Positions 41,023 through 50,203 of a stretch of 64,000 bases of DNA are shown here, one piece after another (within the stretch, counting starts at the first letter, position 1; the number at the start of each line of letters is the position of its first letter). The DNA comes from Segniliparus sp051660745 (GTDB taxonomy: Bacteria; Actinomycetota; Actinomycetes; Mycobacteriales; Mycobacteriaceae). The notes under the pieces were generated by a model. That model ran no database searches. It was given only the letters and a program-made list of their open reading frames with translations, and was not told the origin of the DNA. The DNA is taken from the NCBI RefSeq assembly GCF_051660745.1, contig NZ_JBOFQF010000035.1:1-64000 (forward strand). Reading direction: 5' to 3'. A program made the position numbers and the translations under genes.

Positions 41023-41328
41023 CTATACGGCGAAGGCGCAGGCTGCCGACAGGGCGAGCACGCATCCGCCGACAAGGCGCACCTCCCAGAGCGGCGAGAC
41101 CGACCGGGAAGGCAGCGCGCGGCGCAGGGCGCGCCCACGACGCAGGCTCGCGCAGGAGACGACGGCCGCGGACACGACCGCGAGGCAGGCGGCGAGCGCC
41201 CCGGCCAGACCAGGCCTGCCTGCAGCCTCGCGCAGCGCGAGGAGCCCGGCGGTCGCGAAGACGGCGAGGGAGGTGCGGGACCAGGCGAGCACGACGCGCT
41301 CCGCCGCCAGCCCGTTCGCGGCGGTCAT
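41023..41328 (-). CDS. DUF202 membrane protein
   Basis: This 101-residue protein has the DUF202 start A-A-E-R-V-V-L-A-W-S-R-T-S-L-A and three hydrophobic segments. It overlaps the preceding DUF202 gene by ATGA, so the two are translationally coupled and may form a heteromeric membrane complex. The function of DUF202 (YidH-like) proteins is not established. Confidence 0.82.
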   Translation of the reverse strand: MTAANGLAAERVVLAWSRTSLAVFATAGLLALREAAGRPGLAGALAACLAVVSAAVVSCASLRRGRALRRALPSRSVSPLWEVRLVGGCVLALSAACAFAV

Positions 41329-41696
41329 TGCGCCGCCGACGCGGCTGTCGCCACGAGCGCGATGACGCAGACCAGGACGACGCCCGCCCCCAGGTACCAC
41401 GGCGGGGGCTGCTTGGGCAGCGGCTCGCCCCGGCGGATGGCGCGCTCCGACTGGGCCCATCGGCGGACGCCCATCCCCGCCGCCAAGATCGCCAAAGCGT
41501 TCAACGCGAGCCCGAACGCCTGCGCCGATCCACCCGCGAGCGGTCGCGATGGTAGCTGCACGACCGCGACCGAGAGCGCCAACAGGCCGAGCGCCGTGCG
41601 CTGCCACGCCAGAAACGTCCGCTCGTTCGCCAGCACGAACCGGCAGTCGGGCTCCTCTGCGGCAGAAGAGCCACCGCCCTCAGCCCCGTCCGCCAC
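41325..41696 (-). CDS. DUF202 membrane protein (YidH-like)
   Basis: This 123-residue protein has F-V-L-A-N-E-R-T-F-L-A-W-Q-R-T-A-L-G-L near residue 20, the family hallmark, and three membrane segments. The start is a GTG at 41696. A 16-codon frame from an ATG at 41730, inside the duplicated upstream region, ends 13 bases past this GTG, so a short leader peptide is possible. It is paired with the DUF202 gene downstream. Confidence 0.83.
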   Translation of the reverse strand: MADGAEGGGSSAAEEPDCRFVLANERTFLAWQRTALGLLALSVAVVQLPSRPLAGGSAQAFGLALNALAILAAGMGVRRWAQSERAIRRGEPLPKQPPPWYLGAGVVLVCVIALVATAASAAQ

Positions 41697-41728
41697 GGCC
41701 AGTCCTGGACGCGAGCCCGATCGATCCC

Positions 41729-41868
41729 ATGCTTGTGCCTTTCATCCGACGGAAGGGTCGCGCGGCGCTTGGCTGCTCGGCCGAAACGCCGCCGGTCCCA
41801 GTCTCGGACACATGGGGGGCGCCTGGTAGACGGCTTGTCTTTGTGATGCCACAAGCCGTGGTTGTGCC
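41729..41868 (-). promoter_or_regulatory. Upstream region of the DUF202 pair, copy 2 of a duplicated segment
   Basis: This 140-base segment aligns with 40861-41002. The equivalent dyad is tttgtg-atgc-cacaag (41840-41855). The copy includes the ribosome site and an ATG at 41730 equivalent to the oxidoreductase start, although here that ATG opens only a 16-codon frame. Confidence 0.65.
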
Positions 41869-41887
41869 TTCGTCGCGTCACATGCAA

Positions 41888-41926
41888 AAGGCGACCGCCC
41901 CGGCTTGGGGCCGGGGCGGTCGCCTT
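41888..41926 (-). terminator. Terminator after the LGFP lipoprotein
   Basis: A perfect 17-bp stem (41888-41904 with 41910-41926, five-base loop) is followed on the minus strand by TTTTGC. It starts 14 bases past the stop at 41940. Confidence 0.9.
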
Positions 41927-41939
41927 GTGGTGAGAACGG

Positions 41940-42548
41940 CTATTTCTTGGTGACGGTCTCTTTGAACGTGCCGTCGCCCTGGTTGAGCCAGGTGATCGTG
42001 CCGTGCTGGAACTCGCTGGTCCAGCCGCCGTGGGCCGCGCCGGGGCCGCCCGCGGTCTCGGCCTCGTCGGCGGTGGGGAAGCCCAGCGCGCCCGCAGGCC
42101 CGCCGTCAGCCTTGTACACCCGCAAGATCTCGCCCTGGATGAGGTGCGCGCCGGTCGAGGGCGACCAGTAGACGGCGTCGTTGGCGAAAGCCTGCGCGAC
42201 GCCGTCGCCCACCTTTTCCGGCTGCGCGGTCGGGAGCCCGAGCTTCGCCTGGCCGCCTGCCTTGGCGTACACGTCGGCGATGTGCCCCTCCAGCACGACC
42301 TGCCCGACGCCGGGGGCTTCGACAGTGGTGGGAGTCGGGGAGGCAAGAGCGGAGGACACCGCGCTCGACACGGAGCCGCCAGCCGCCGAGGCCGCGTTGG
42401 CCGCGCTCGTCACCGCGCCTTTCGCCTTGTCGGCGGCTTCTTTCGTCTCCGAGCATCCGACGACCACGGCCGTGGCCGCGGCCAGCGCCGCGAACGCGCC
42501 GAACGCACGGATGAACACTTCACGTTTGGTTGCATGTGATCTCTGCAT
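41940..42548 (-). CDS. LGFP-repeat lipoprotein
   Basis: This 202-residue protein has a leader ending in lipobox A-V-V-V-G-C near residue 28 and a low-complexity Ala/Ser linker. The C-terminal domain carries LGFP repeats (K-L-G-L-P-T-A, G-A-L-G-F-P-T-A-D-E-A). LGFP repeats are found in wall-associated proteins of mycolic-acid bacteria and are thought to bind the envelope. The ATG at 42548 has a GGTGG site just upstream. Confidence 0.8.
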   Translation of the reverse strand: MQRSHATKREVFIRAFGAFAALAAATAVVVGCSETKEAADKAKGAVTSAANAASAAGGSVSSAVSSALASPTPTTVEAPGVGQVVLEGHIADVYAKAGGQAKLGLPTAQPEKVGDGVAQAFANDAVYWSPSTGAHLIQGEILRVYKADGGPAGALGFPTADEAETAGGPGAAHGGWTSEFQHGTITWLNQGDGTFKETVTKK

Positions 42549-42699
42549 GGAACCCACCATAGCGCCGATCCATCAACTTCGGAAGACCCTCCCCGAACGA
42601 ATTGAATTCTTTCTCAACACATCAACGGAAAGCCTCCGGATGTTCACCTGCCGCATCCGGATGGGATCGTGCGAACAGAGCCCGTGCGAAAATGTGGCG

Positions 42700-43086
42700 A
42701 TGCGCGCCTTCGCGGCCCTGTGCCTCAGCCTTCCGGGCCTGTGCCTCCCGTTTGCCGCCTGCCCGGACGCCGCCGCCGATCCAGGCCTTTTCTTCATCGA
42801 CCACGTCGCATGGGTCGACACGCCGGACGGGCCGAGCCTGCATGTCTTCCCCGCGCAAGCCGGACGGGACGCGCCCGTCGACGAGCAAAGCGCGGCATGG
42901 GCCGAGGTGCTGCGGCTGGCCCCGGAAGCCGACACCCCCGGGATGCGCGAGCAGTTCGACTGCCACCAAGGCTTCGCCAAGAACAAAGCGAGCTGGAACC
43001 TCGAACCGTGGCGGCCGCCGGTCGACATGGTGACGATGCTGGCCAGCGCCTGCAACCCCGGCAAGCAGGAACGACCCCAAACGTGA
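42700..43086 (+). CDS. DUF2599 family secreted protein
   Basis: This 128-residue protein has a signal peptide ending near A-C-P-D-A-A-A. The mature part carries the DUF2599 pattern: S-L-H-V-F-P-A-Q-A-G-R, A-W-A-E-V-L, D-T-P-G-M-R-E-Q-F-D-C-H and K-A-S-W-N-L-E-P-W-R-P, with paired Cys late. The function of the family is unknown. Confidence 0.85.
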   Translation: MRAFAALCLSLPGLCLPFAACPDAAADPGLFFIDHVAWVDTPDGPSLHVFPAQAGRDAPVDEQSAAWAEVLRLAPEADTPGMREQFDCHQGFAKNKASWNLEPWRPPVDMVTMLASACNPGKQERPQT

Positions 43087-43175
43087 TCTGTCCCACTTTG
43101 CCGGTATAATGCCAACACTGGGGAAACTCGCTGGCAGCAGCGTTGCAGCCAGCGGATTGGACGAAGGGGAACCGC

Positions 43176-43679
43176 ATGATCCGCTCACCGTCGAGCCGAA
43201 CAGCAGGAGCAGGACGAGCCGCAGCGCCAGGACGGCCGGAGCCGTCTTCGCCGGGCCCGCGCAGCGTGGCGCTGCGCTGCGCGGCGCCGGGCTCGAAGAA
43301 AGAGGCAGACGCGTTCGTCGTCTTCCTGATGCGCCGCCTGCGTGAGACAGTCAACCAAGCCCGGCCTCGCAGCCAGCTGCTGCGGCTGTGCGCCGGGCCG
43401 GCCCAGGCCGACGTGGCGACGCTGATCCGCTCGCTCGACGCCCGTCAGCTCATCGTCGAAGCCGCCGCGAGCTCGTTCGCGTTGGAAGGGCGGGGCGACG
43501 TCCACGACTTCGTCTGCAGGTTCGACTGCGCGCACGGACCGATGCGGGTGCTCTTCGGGCGGATCCGGCGCGGCTCCGAGGGCTGGCGGCTGCTCTCGCT
43601 GCACCAGCTGCCCGTCGCGCCGGGCGCGCGTCCCCGATGGCCGCAGACGGCCGGGGGACGCGTCCCCACTACAGTCTGA
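43176..43679 (+). CDS. Rv3235-like family protein
   Basis: This is a 167-residue protein. A low-complexity N-terminus leads into A-R-Q-L-I-V-E-A-A-A-S-S-F-A-L-E-G-R-G-D-V-H and G-W-R-L-L-S-L-H-Q-L-P-V. This matches the actinobacterial Rv3235 family, which usually lies near secA or export genes. The start is uncertain; an ATG at 43176 is used, with an ATG at 43143 possible. It ends two bases before menB. Confidence 0.65.
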   Translation: MIRSPSSRTAGAGRAAAPGRPEPSSPGPRSVALRCAAPGSKKEADAFVVFLMRRLRETVNQARPRSQLLRLCAGPAQADVATLIRSLDARQLIVEAAASSFALEGRGDVHDFVCRFDCAHGPMRVLFGRIRRGSEGWRLLSLHQLPVAPGARPRWPQTAGGRVPTTV

Positions 43680-43681
43680 GC

Positions 43682-44596
<915 letters not shown>

Positions 44597-44615
44597 CACG
44601 ACCTCGGGCGAGCGG

Positions 44616-45278
44616 CTAGCGGTAGGTGAGCAGGCTTTCGTCCCCACCTTCGAAGTGGCCGTGCTCGTTGAAGGACACCATGCTCACCCCGGAGCGCCCG
44701 ACGATGAACTTCGTGACGCCCGCGTTGCAGACCACCCGGTGCAGCGGCAGGAAGCTCCTGCCCCAATCCGGCTCCGCGCCCCAGGTCAACGTCAACGCGG
44801 CCAACGCGCCGATCACCCCGCCCGAGGTGAACACCAGCGCGTCCTCGCCTTTGCCCAGCCCTGCGACGAGCTCGTCGAACGCGGCCCGCGTCCGCTCGGC
44901 GAACGCGGTCCAGCTCTCGGCGCACGGGCTCGACGCGCCCGCTTCGACCCAGCCCGCGAGCGCGACGTCCAAGGAGCGCTGGAACAACCGGGGGTCGCCG
45001 CCGAACTCGCCGGAGGAGCCGGCGCCGTGGCCCGCGAGCACGTCGTGGAAGTCGTACTCGTCCCAGCGCGAGTCCTGTCGCGGCGAGAACCCCGCCGCCT
45101 CCGCCGTGCCGAGCTGGCGGGCCATTTTCCCGCACCACGCCGTGACGGAGCCCGCGCCACGGCGGCGCAGCTCGTCGCCGACGGCTTGGGCCTGCCGCGC
45201 GCCGAGCACGGAGAGCTGGTCGTAGTCGGCGGCTCCGAACGAGGCCTGGCCGTGGCGCACGAGGTAGACGACTCCCAT
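44616..45278 (-). CDS. Histidine phosphatase family protein
   Basis: This 220-residue protein has the phosphohistidine motif V-R-H-G-Q-A at the start, a W-D-E-Y-D-F block and a late F-T-S-G-G-V-I-G. Such enzymes act as phosphatases or cofactor-independent phosphoglycerate mutases. It starts 20 bases after the kinase-like gene and should be in the same operon, so it may remove a phosphate put on by that kinase. Confidence 0.85.
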   Translation of the reverse strand: MGVVYLVRHGQASFGAADYDQLSVLGARQAQAVGDELRRRGAGSVTAWCGKMARQLGTAEAAGFSPRQDSRWDEYDFHDVLAGHGAGSSGEFGGDPRLFQRSLDVALAGWVEAGASSPCAESWTAFAERTRAAFDELVAGLGKGEDALVFTSGGVIGALAALTLTWGAEPDWGRSFLPLHRVVCNAGVTKFIVGRSGVSMVSFNEHGHFEGGDESLLTYR

Positions 45279-45298
45279 AGAAAAACCCTATCTGCCGC

Positions 45299-46354
45299 TC
45301 AGAGTCCGATGAGTTCCTTGCAGCGGCCCTCTAAGTAGTTCACGAAGACCCAGAAATCCTGGAACGCGGGGTTCGTCGTCTGCCCGTGGTGGTAGCGGTA
45401 GTAGATCTGCTGCATGATCGCTGCCAGTCGGAAGAACCCGAACACCTCGTAGAACGCCCAGTTCTGCACCGGGAAGCCGGTCCGCTCGCGGTAGTAGTCC
45501 ACCACTTCGTCCCTGGTCAGCATGCCCGGCACATGCGTCGGCTGGCGGCGGAACCGCATCAGCGTCTCGTCGTCGCCCGCCTCGGACCAGTACGCGAGCG
45601 CCGAGCCCAAGTCCATGAGCGGGTCGCCGAGCGTCGCCATCTCCCAGTCGAGGACGCCGATCACTTCGAGCGAGCGCAGGTCGTCGACGACCACGTTGTC
45701 CAGCCGGAAGTCGTTGTGGATCACCACCGTCGCGACGTCCTGCGACTGGTTGCGGTCGAGCCACTCCATGACCTTCTCGAAGTCGCCGACGTTCTCGGTG
45801 CGGGCCGCCTGGTAGCGCTTGGACCAGCCCCCCACCTGGCGGGCGACGTACCCGGCCCCCTTGCCCAGGCTCGTGAGCCCGGCCGCCTCGGGGTCGACCT
45901 TGTGCAGCTCGACCAGGCTGTCGACCGCCCGCTGCGACAGCAAACGGGCCTGCTCTTCGGAGAGCGAGGCGCCTTCGGGGAGGTCCCGGCGCAGGATGAC
46001 GCCGCGCAGCCGCTCCATCACGTAGAAGTCCGAGCCGAGGACGGCCTCGTCCTCGCAGAACGCGAACACCTCGGGCACGTAGCGGTACACGGGCTTGAGC
46101 TGCTTCTGGACGAAGAACTCGCGCTTCATGTCGTGTGCGGAGGCAGCCTTGTGCCCTGCGGGCGGGCGGCGCAGGATGAGCTCGCGGTCCGGGTAGCTCA
46201 GCAAGTACGTGAGGTTCGACGCGCCGCCGGGGTACTGCCGCACCTCGGGGAGCCCGTTGAGCCTCGGCACCCGGTCCGCGAGCCACCCGGCGAGCACGGC
46301 GACGTCGAAGCCGTCCTCCGCGCGCAGCGCTTCCGGCTCGTCCTCGGCGCTCAT
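45299..46354 (-). CDS. APH-fold phosphotransferase (ACAD10/11 kinase-like)
   Basis: This 351-residue protein of the aminoglycoside-phosphotransferase/choline-kinase fold has the catalytic loop V-I-H-N-D-F-R-L-D-N and the metal motif V-L-D-W-E-M-A-T-L-G-D-P. The G-G-A-S-N-L-T-Y nucleotide-binding loop is near residue 43. The close match is to the group fused or linked to acyl-CoA dehydrogenases, which phosphorylates 4-hydroxyacyl-CoA, rather than to antibiotic kinases. Its ATG overlaps the end of the dehydrogenase gene (ATGA), so the two are coupled. Confidence 0.85.
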   Translation of the reverse strand: MSAEDEPEALRAEDGFDVAVLAGWLADRVPRLNGLPEVRQYPGGASNLTYLLSYPDRELILRRPPAGHKAASAHDMKREFFVQKQLKPVYRYVPEVFAFCEDEAVLGSDFYVMERLRGVILRRDLPEGASLSEEQARLLSQRAVDSLVELHKVDPEAAGLTSLGKGAGYVARQVGGWSKRYQAARTENVGDFEKVMEWLDRNQSQDVATVVIHNDFRLDNVVVDDLRSLEVIGVLDWEMATLGDPLMDLGSALAYWSEAGDDETLMRFRRQPTHVPGMLTRDEVVDYYRERTGFPVQNWAFYEVFGFFRLAAIMQQIYYRYHHGQTTNPAFQDFWVFVNYLEGRCKELIGL

Positions 46355-47565
46355 GCCCGGCTCCCCTCGTGCCGTTTGAGCTCGTGGCGGGCGACGACGC
46401 CGAGGTGCACCTCGTCCGGGCCGTCGATGAACCGCAGCGCCCGGCACCACGCGTACGACTCGGCGAGCGGGAAGTCCCCGGACAGGCCCGCCGCGCCGTG
46501 CAGCTGCATGGCGGTGTCGATGACGGACAGCGCCATCTTCGGCACCACCGCCTTGATCGCCGAGACCTCGGTCCGCGCGCCCTTGACGCCCTTCGTGTCG
46601 ATGAGCCAGGCAGCGCGCAGCACCAAGAGCCTCGCCTGTTCGAGCGCGAGGCGCGCCTCGGCGACCCGCTCCCGGTTGCCGCCGAGGTCGACGAGCGGTT
46701 TGCCGAACGCGCTGCGCTCCAGCCCGCGCCTGCAGCCGAACTCCAGGGCGCGCTCGGCGAGGCCGATCGTGCGCATGCAGTGGTGGATCCGGCCGGGGCC
46801 GAGACGGCCCTGCGCGATCTCGAAGCCGCGCCCTGGGCCCGCGATCACGTTCTCCAGCGGCACGCGCACGTCGGTGTAGCTCACCTCGGCGTGCCCGTAC
46901 GGGGCCTCGTCGTACCCGAAGACGGTGAGCATGCGCTCCACCTTCACCCCCGGCGCGTCGACCGGGACGAGCACCATCGAATGCCGCCGGTGCGCGTCCG
47001 CGTCCGGGTCCGTCAGGCCCATGAAGATGATGACCTCGCAGTCGGGGTGCCCGATCCCGGTGCTCCACCACTTGCGGCCGTTGAGCACGATCTCGTCGCC
47101 GTCCACCACGGCGGTCGCCTCCATGTTGGTCGCGTCCGACGAGGCGACCTGCGGCTCGGTCATGCCGAACGCGGAGCGGATCTCGCCCTCCAGGAGCGGT
47201 TCGAGCCAGCGCTCCTGCTGCTCGGGGCTGCCGTAGCGCAGCAGCACCTCCATGTTGCCGGTGTCCGGGGCGTTGCAGTTGAAGACCTCCGAAGCCCAGT
47301 TCAACCGGCCCATGATCTCGGCGAGCGGCGCGTACTCCAGGTTGGTGAGCCCCGGCCCGCGCCCGATCTCCTTCGGGATGAACAGGTTCCACAGACCGGC
47401 CGATTTCGCCTTCGCCTTCAGCTCGTCGATCATCGGCGGGACGGCCCACGGGTCCTTCGCGACTGCGGCGAGGAACTCGTGCTCGCGAGGCTCGACCTCC
47501 TCGCGGACGAATGCCCCGACCTCTGCGATATACCGCTCCGCCTGCGCCGAGTGATTGAAGTCCAT
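46351..47565 (-). CDS. Acyl-CoA dehydrogenase (ACAD10/11-like)
   Basis: This 404-residue flavoprotein has the fold blocks F-G-M-T-E-P-Q-V-A-S-S-D, R-K-W-W-S-T-G and A-M-Q-L-H-G-A-A-G-L-S. The R-K-W-W-S-T and T-E-P-x-V-A-S-S-D forms are those of the ACAD10/11 clade. It heads the operon dehydrogenase-kinase-phosphatase and is divergent from an SDR gene. Confidence 0.88.
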   Translation of the reverse strand: MDFNHSAQAERYIAEVGAFVREEVEPREHEFLAAVAKDPWAVPPMIDELKAKAKSAGLWNLFIPKEIGRGPGLTNLEYAPLAEIMGRLNWASEVFNCNAPDTGNMEVLLRYGSPEQQERWLEPLLEGEIRSAFGMTEPQVASSDATNMEATAVVDGDEIVLNGRKWWSTGIGHPDCEVIIFMGLTDPDADAHRRHSMVLVPVDAPGVKVERMLTVFGYDEAPYGHAEVSYTDVRVPLENVIAGPGRGFEIAQGRLGPGRIHHCMRTIGLAERALEFGCRRGLERSAFGKPLVDLGGNRERVAEARLALEQARLLVLRAAWLIDTKGVKGARTEVSAIKAVVPKMALSVIDTAMQLHGAAGLSGDFPLAESYAWCRALRFIDGPDEVHLGVVARHELKRHEGSRA

Positions 47566-47641
47566 CCTGCCTCCGAGATGTTTTGCCGGTCATGTCTTGA
47601 TGTCAGCATTGCCTACATCACCCTAACAGGGCTGCAGTAAT

Positions 47642-48409
47642 ATGCGTGACATGGACCTGTCTGGAAGAAACGCGCTCATCACCGGCGGCAGCCGGGGCAT
47701 CGGCAAAGCCATCGCCGAAGAATTGCTCCGCCGAGGGGCCGGTGTGGCGATCACCGCCCGCAAGCCGGAAGGGCTGGACCAGGCCGCGACGGAGCTGCGC
47801 GACGCGTTCCCCGGCTCGAAGGTGCACGCCGTCGTCGCCAACGCGGGCCGCGACGAGGACCGCGCCAAGGCCGTGCGGGAGACCGTGGCCGAGCTCGGCT
47901 CGCTGGACATCCTCGTCAACAACGCCGCGACGAACCTGGTCTACGGGCCGCTCTTGGAGAACGACCTCGGCGCGGTGCGCAAAGTCTTCGACACCAACGT
48001 CGTCGCGAACCTCGGCCTCGTCCAAGAGGCGCACAAGGCGTGGCTCGGCGAGCACGGCGGGGTCATCGTGAACGTGGCCAGCGTCGCGGGGCTGCGCTCC
48101 TCGGGCCCCGCCGCCGTCTACGGCGCCTCCAAGGCCGCGCTGATCCACCTCACCGAGGAGCTCGCGGCGCAGCTCGGGCCGAGCATCCGGGTGAATGCGG
48201 TGGCCCCGGCCGTGATCAAGACCAGCTTCTCCACCGTGCTGTACGAGGACGAGGCGGAGGTGACGGCACGCTACCCGCTGGGCCGCCTGGGCTCGCCCGA
48301 GGACGTCGCCCGCCTCGTCGGCTTCCTCGTCTCCGACGAGGCCTCGTGGATCACCGGCGAGATCGTGCGGATCGACGGCGGCCTGCTCGCCTCGAACGGC
48401 TCCCTGTAG
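47642..48409 (+). CDS. Short-chain dehydrogenase/reductase
   Basis: This 255-residue classical SDR has the cofactor loop T-G-G-S-R-G-I-G, N-N-A-A near residue 98 and the active site Y-G-A-S-K. It is divergent from the acyl-CoA dehydrogenase with 76 bases between, which suggests joint control and use on the same hydroxyacyl substrates. The start could be the ATG at 47642 or 47651. Confidence 0.85.
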   Translation: MRDMDLSGRNALITGGSRGIGKAIAEELLRRGAGVAITARKPEGLDQAATELRDAFPGSKVHAVVANAGRDEDRAKAVRETVAELGSLDILVNNAATNLVYGPLLENDLGAVRKVFDTNVVANLGLVQEAHKAWLGEHGGVIVNVASVAGLRSSGPAAVYGASKAALIHLTEELAAQLGPSIRVNAVAPAVIKTSFSTVLYEDEAEVTARYPLGRLGSPEDVARLVGFLVSDEASWITGEIVRIDGGLLASNGSL

Positions 48410-48568
48410 CACGGTCGCGGACGTTGTGGCCTGCAGTTTCGGCGACGGGCCACGGCGCGTTCGCCGAGAAAACACCCCGCCGCCGTTCCCCGTGGGGCTA
48501 CTAGTAACTAACTAGATATATACTTTTCAGGTCGAGTATTCCCAAGCACGAGATTCGGAGAGACCACC

Positions 48569-49546
48569 ATGGCCAAACACGGCAACTACACATCGGAGAA
48601 AGTCCGCTTCCCCTCGCACGGCGAGACCCTGGCGGGCAATCTGTTCCGCCCCGCCGGAGACGGCCCGTTCCCCGCCGCCGTCACCCTCGGGCCGTACTCC
48701 TTCGACAAAGAGCAGGCCCCGACCCACTACGCCACCCGGCTGGCCGACGAGGGGTTCGTCGCGCTCGCCTTCGACCCCCGCACGGTCGGCGAGTCCAGCG
48801 GCGAGCCGCGCAGGCTGGAGAACCCGAAGATGAAGAACGAGGACGCGGTCTCGGCCATCGACTACCTGGCCTCGCGCCCGGACGTCGACCCGGAACGGAT
48901 CTTCGCGCTCGGCGTCTGCCAGGGCGGCCCCGAACTGCTCGACATCGCCTCGTACGAGGACCGGATCAAGGCTGTCGCCTGTGTCACCGGCTACTACCGC
49001 GACCATGAGACCGACCTGTTCATGATCTCGGCAGGCGTCGCCCTGAACCCGTTCGACGAGGCGACGGCCCCGACGAAAGCGCAGCTCGAGGCGCTCCTCG
49101 CGGCGCGCCTCAAACGCGCCAGCGAGGCCAAAGAGCTCTACGAGACCACCGGCGAAGTCCTCTACCAGCCGCTGGTCGACCCCGAGCTCGGCGATGTCGA
49201 GACAGGTTCGAACGCGGGCCTGCCCGGGCCGCTGGTGTGGAGCTGGTACGGATCGTGGACGCTCAAAGGCTGGGAGAACCGCTACGCGATCATGAGCGAC
49301 CTCGACCACTTCGACTACACCACCGTGCCGGGCGCGGCGAAGCTGGACAAGCCCGCGCTCGTCGTCCACGGCGACTCCTGCATGAACCCGCGAGCCGCGA
49401 AACGGCACTTCGAGTCGATCCCGGCCTCGGACAAGAAGCTGGTCTGGGACAACGAGGTCAACCACTTCCAGTACTACGACCAGCCGGACGTCGTGGACCG
49501 CACCGCGGGGCTTGCCGCCGACTGGTTCCACGAGCACGGCGCCTGA
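48569..49546 (+). CDS. Alpha/beta hydrolase with Cys nucleophile (dienelactone hydrolase-like)
   Basis: This 325-residue alpha/beta-hydrolase has the nucleophile elbow L-G-V-C-Q-G-G, Cys instead of Ser, near residue 118. The Asp is in V-H-G-D-S-C and the His in V-N-H-F-Q-Y. The Cys-Asp-His triad is known from dienelactone hydrolases. It is followed by a TetR regulator on the same strand, 81 bases away, so it is probably that regulator's target. The natural substrate is unknown. Confidence 0.82.
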   Translation: MAKHGNYTSEKVRFPSHGETLAGNLFRPAGDGPFPAAVTLGPYSFDKEQAPTHYATRLADEGFVALAFDPRTVGESSGEPRRLENPKMKNEDAVSAIDYLASRPDVDPERIFALGVCQGGPELLDIASYEDRIKAVACVTGYYRDHETDLFMISAGVALNPFDEATAPTKAQLEALLAARLKRASEAKELYETTGEVLYQPLVDPELGDVETGSNAGLPGPLVWSWYGSWTLKGWENRYAIMSDLDHFDYTTVPGAAKLDKPALVVHGDSCMNPRAAKRHFESIPASDKKLVWDNEVNHFQYYDQPDVVDRTAGLAADWFHEHGA

Positions 49547-49592
49547 GGCCGGGACTCCGGTTTCGCCGCAGGCCCGCCCCGCCCTGGCCTGA

Positions 49593-49638
49593 TCGGGCGG
49601 CATGGGCGCCCCCGTAAGCTGGTGCCCATGCCGCCCGA
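49593..49638 (+). repeat. 15-bp perfect inverted repeat over the tetR start
   Basis: Arms tcgggcggcatgggc (49593-49607) and gcccatgccgcccga (49624-49638) are exact complements with a 16-base gap. The ATG of the tetR gene at 49628 lies inside the right arm. It may be an operator or an RNA hairpin that hides the ribosome site. Confidence 0.85.
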
Positions 49639-50203
49639 CGCCTCTGCAACGAAGAAGCGTTTGTTGGACGCCGCCCTCGCAGAGTTCGCCGAGCACGGCC
49701 TCGCCGGAGCCCGGGTCGACCGCATCAGCGAGGCCGCCTCGGCGAACAAGCGCTTGATCTACGTGTACTTCACCAACAAGGAGACACTGTTCGAGACCGT
49801 GATCGCGCACTCCATCGCCCTGCTCGTCGAGGCTGTCCCGTTCACGCCCGCCGACCTGCCCGGATACGCGGGAGCTTTGTTCGACTACATGATCGTCCAT
49901 CCCGAGCACTTGCGGCTCTCGATCTGGGCCGGGCTGGAGCGCCCGGTGTCCGTGCCCTTCGAGAAACAGTCCTACCAGGCAAAAGTCGCCGCGATCGCCG
50001 CGAGCCGCACGCCAGACGCGGCAGGGGCGGCCACGCACCCGGCGGACGTCCTCGCCCTCGTGCTCGGCCTGGCCACCGCGTGGCTGGGCGCGTCCCCCGC
50101 GCTGCGCGAGCTCGCGAGCGAAGACCCGTTCTCGGCGGAACGCCTGGCCGCGCATCGCATCGCACTGGTCGCCGCCGTCGAGGCGCTCGTCCGCCCGCGC
50201 TAG
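49628..50203 (+). CDS. TetR family transcriptional regulator
   Basis: This 191-residue protein has a helix-turn-helix (V-D-R-I-S-E-A-A-S-A-N-K-R-L-I-Y-V-Y-F) and a TetR_C ligand domain. It begins inside a perfect inverted repeat and lies just behind a Cys-type hydrolase gene. It overlaps the end of glnE on the opposite strand by four bases. Confidence 0.87.
   Translation: MPPDASATKKRLLDAALAEFAEHGLAGARVDRISEAASANKRLIYVYFTNKETLFETVIAHSIALLVEAVPFTPADLPGYAGALFDYMIVHPEHLRLSIWAGLERPVSVPFEKQSYQAKVAAIAASRTPDAAGAATHPADVLALVLGLATAWLGASPALRELASEDPFSAERLAAHRIALVAAVEALVRPR

Noticed and set aside
47590..47640. tgatgt...acatca repeat between the acyl-CoA dehydrogenase and SDR genes
   Set aside because: Six pairs with a wide gap is too weak to call, although joint control of the two genes remains plausible.
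48501..48515. Short inverted repeat ctagt-aacta-actag ahead of the Cys-type hydrolase
   Set aside because: Only five pairs in an AT-rich patch; it may be chance, so it is not listed as an operator.
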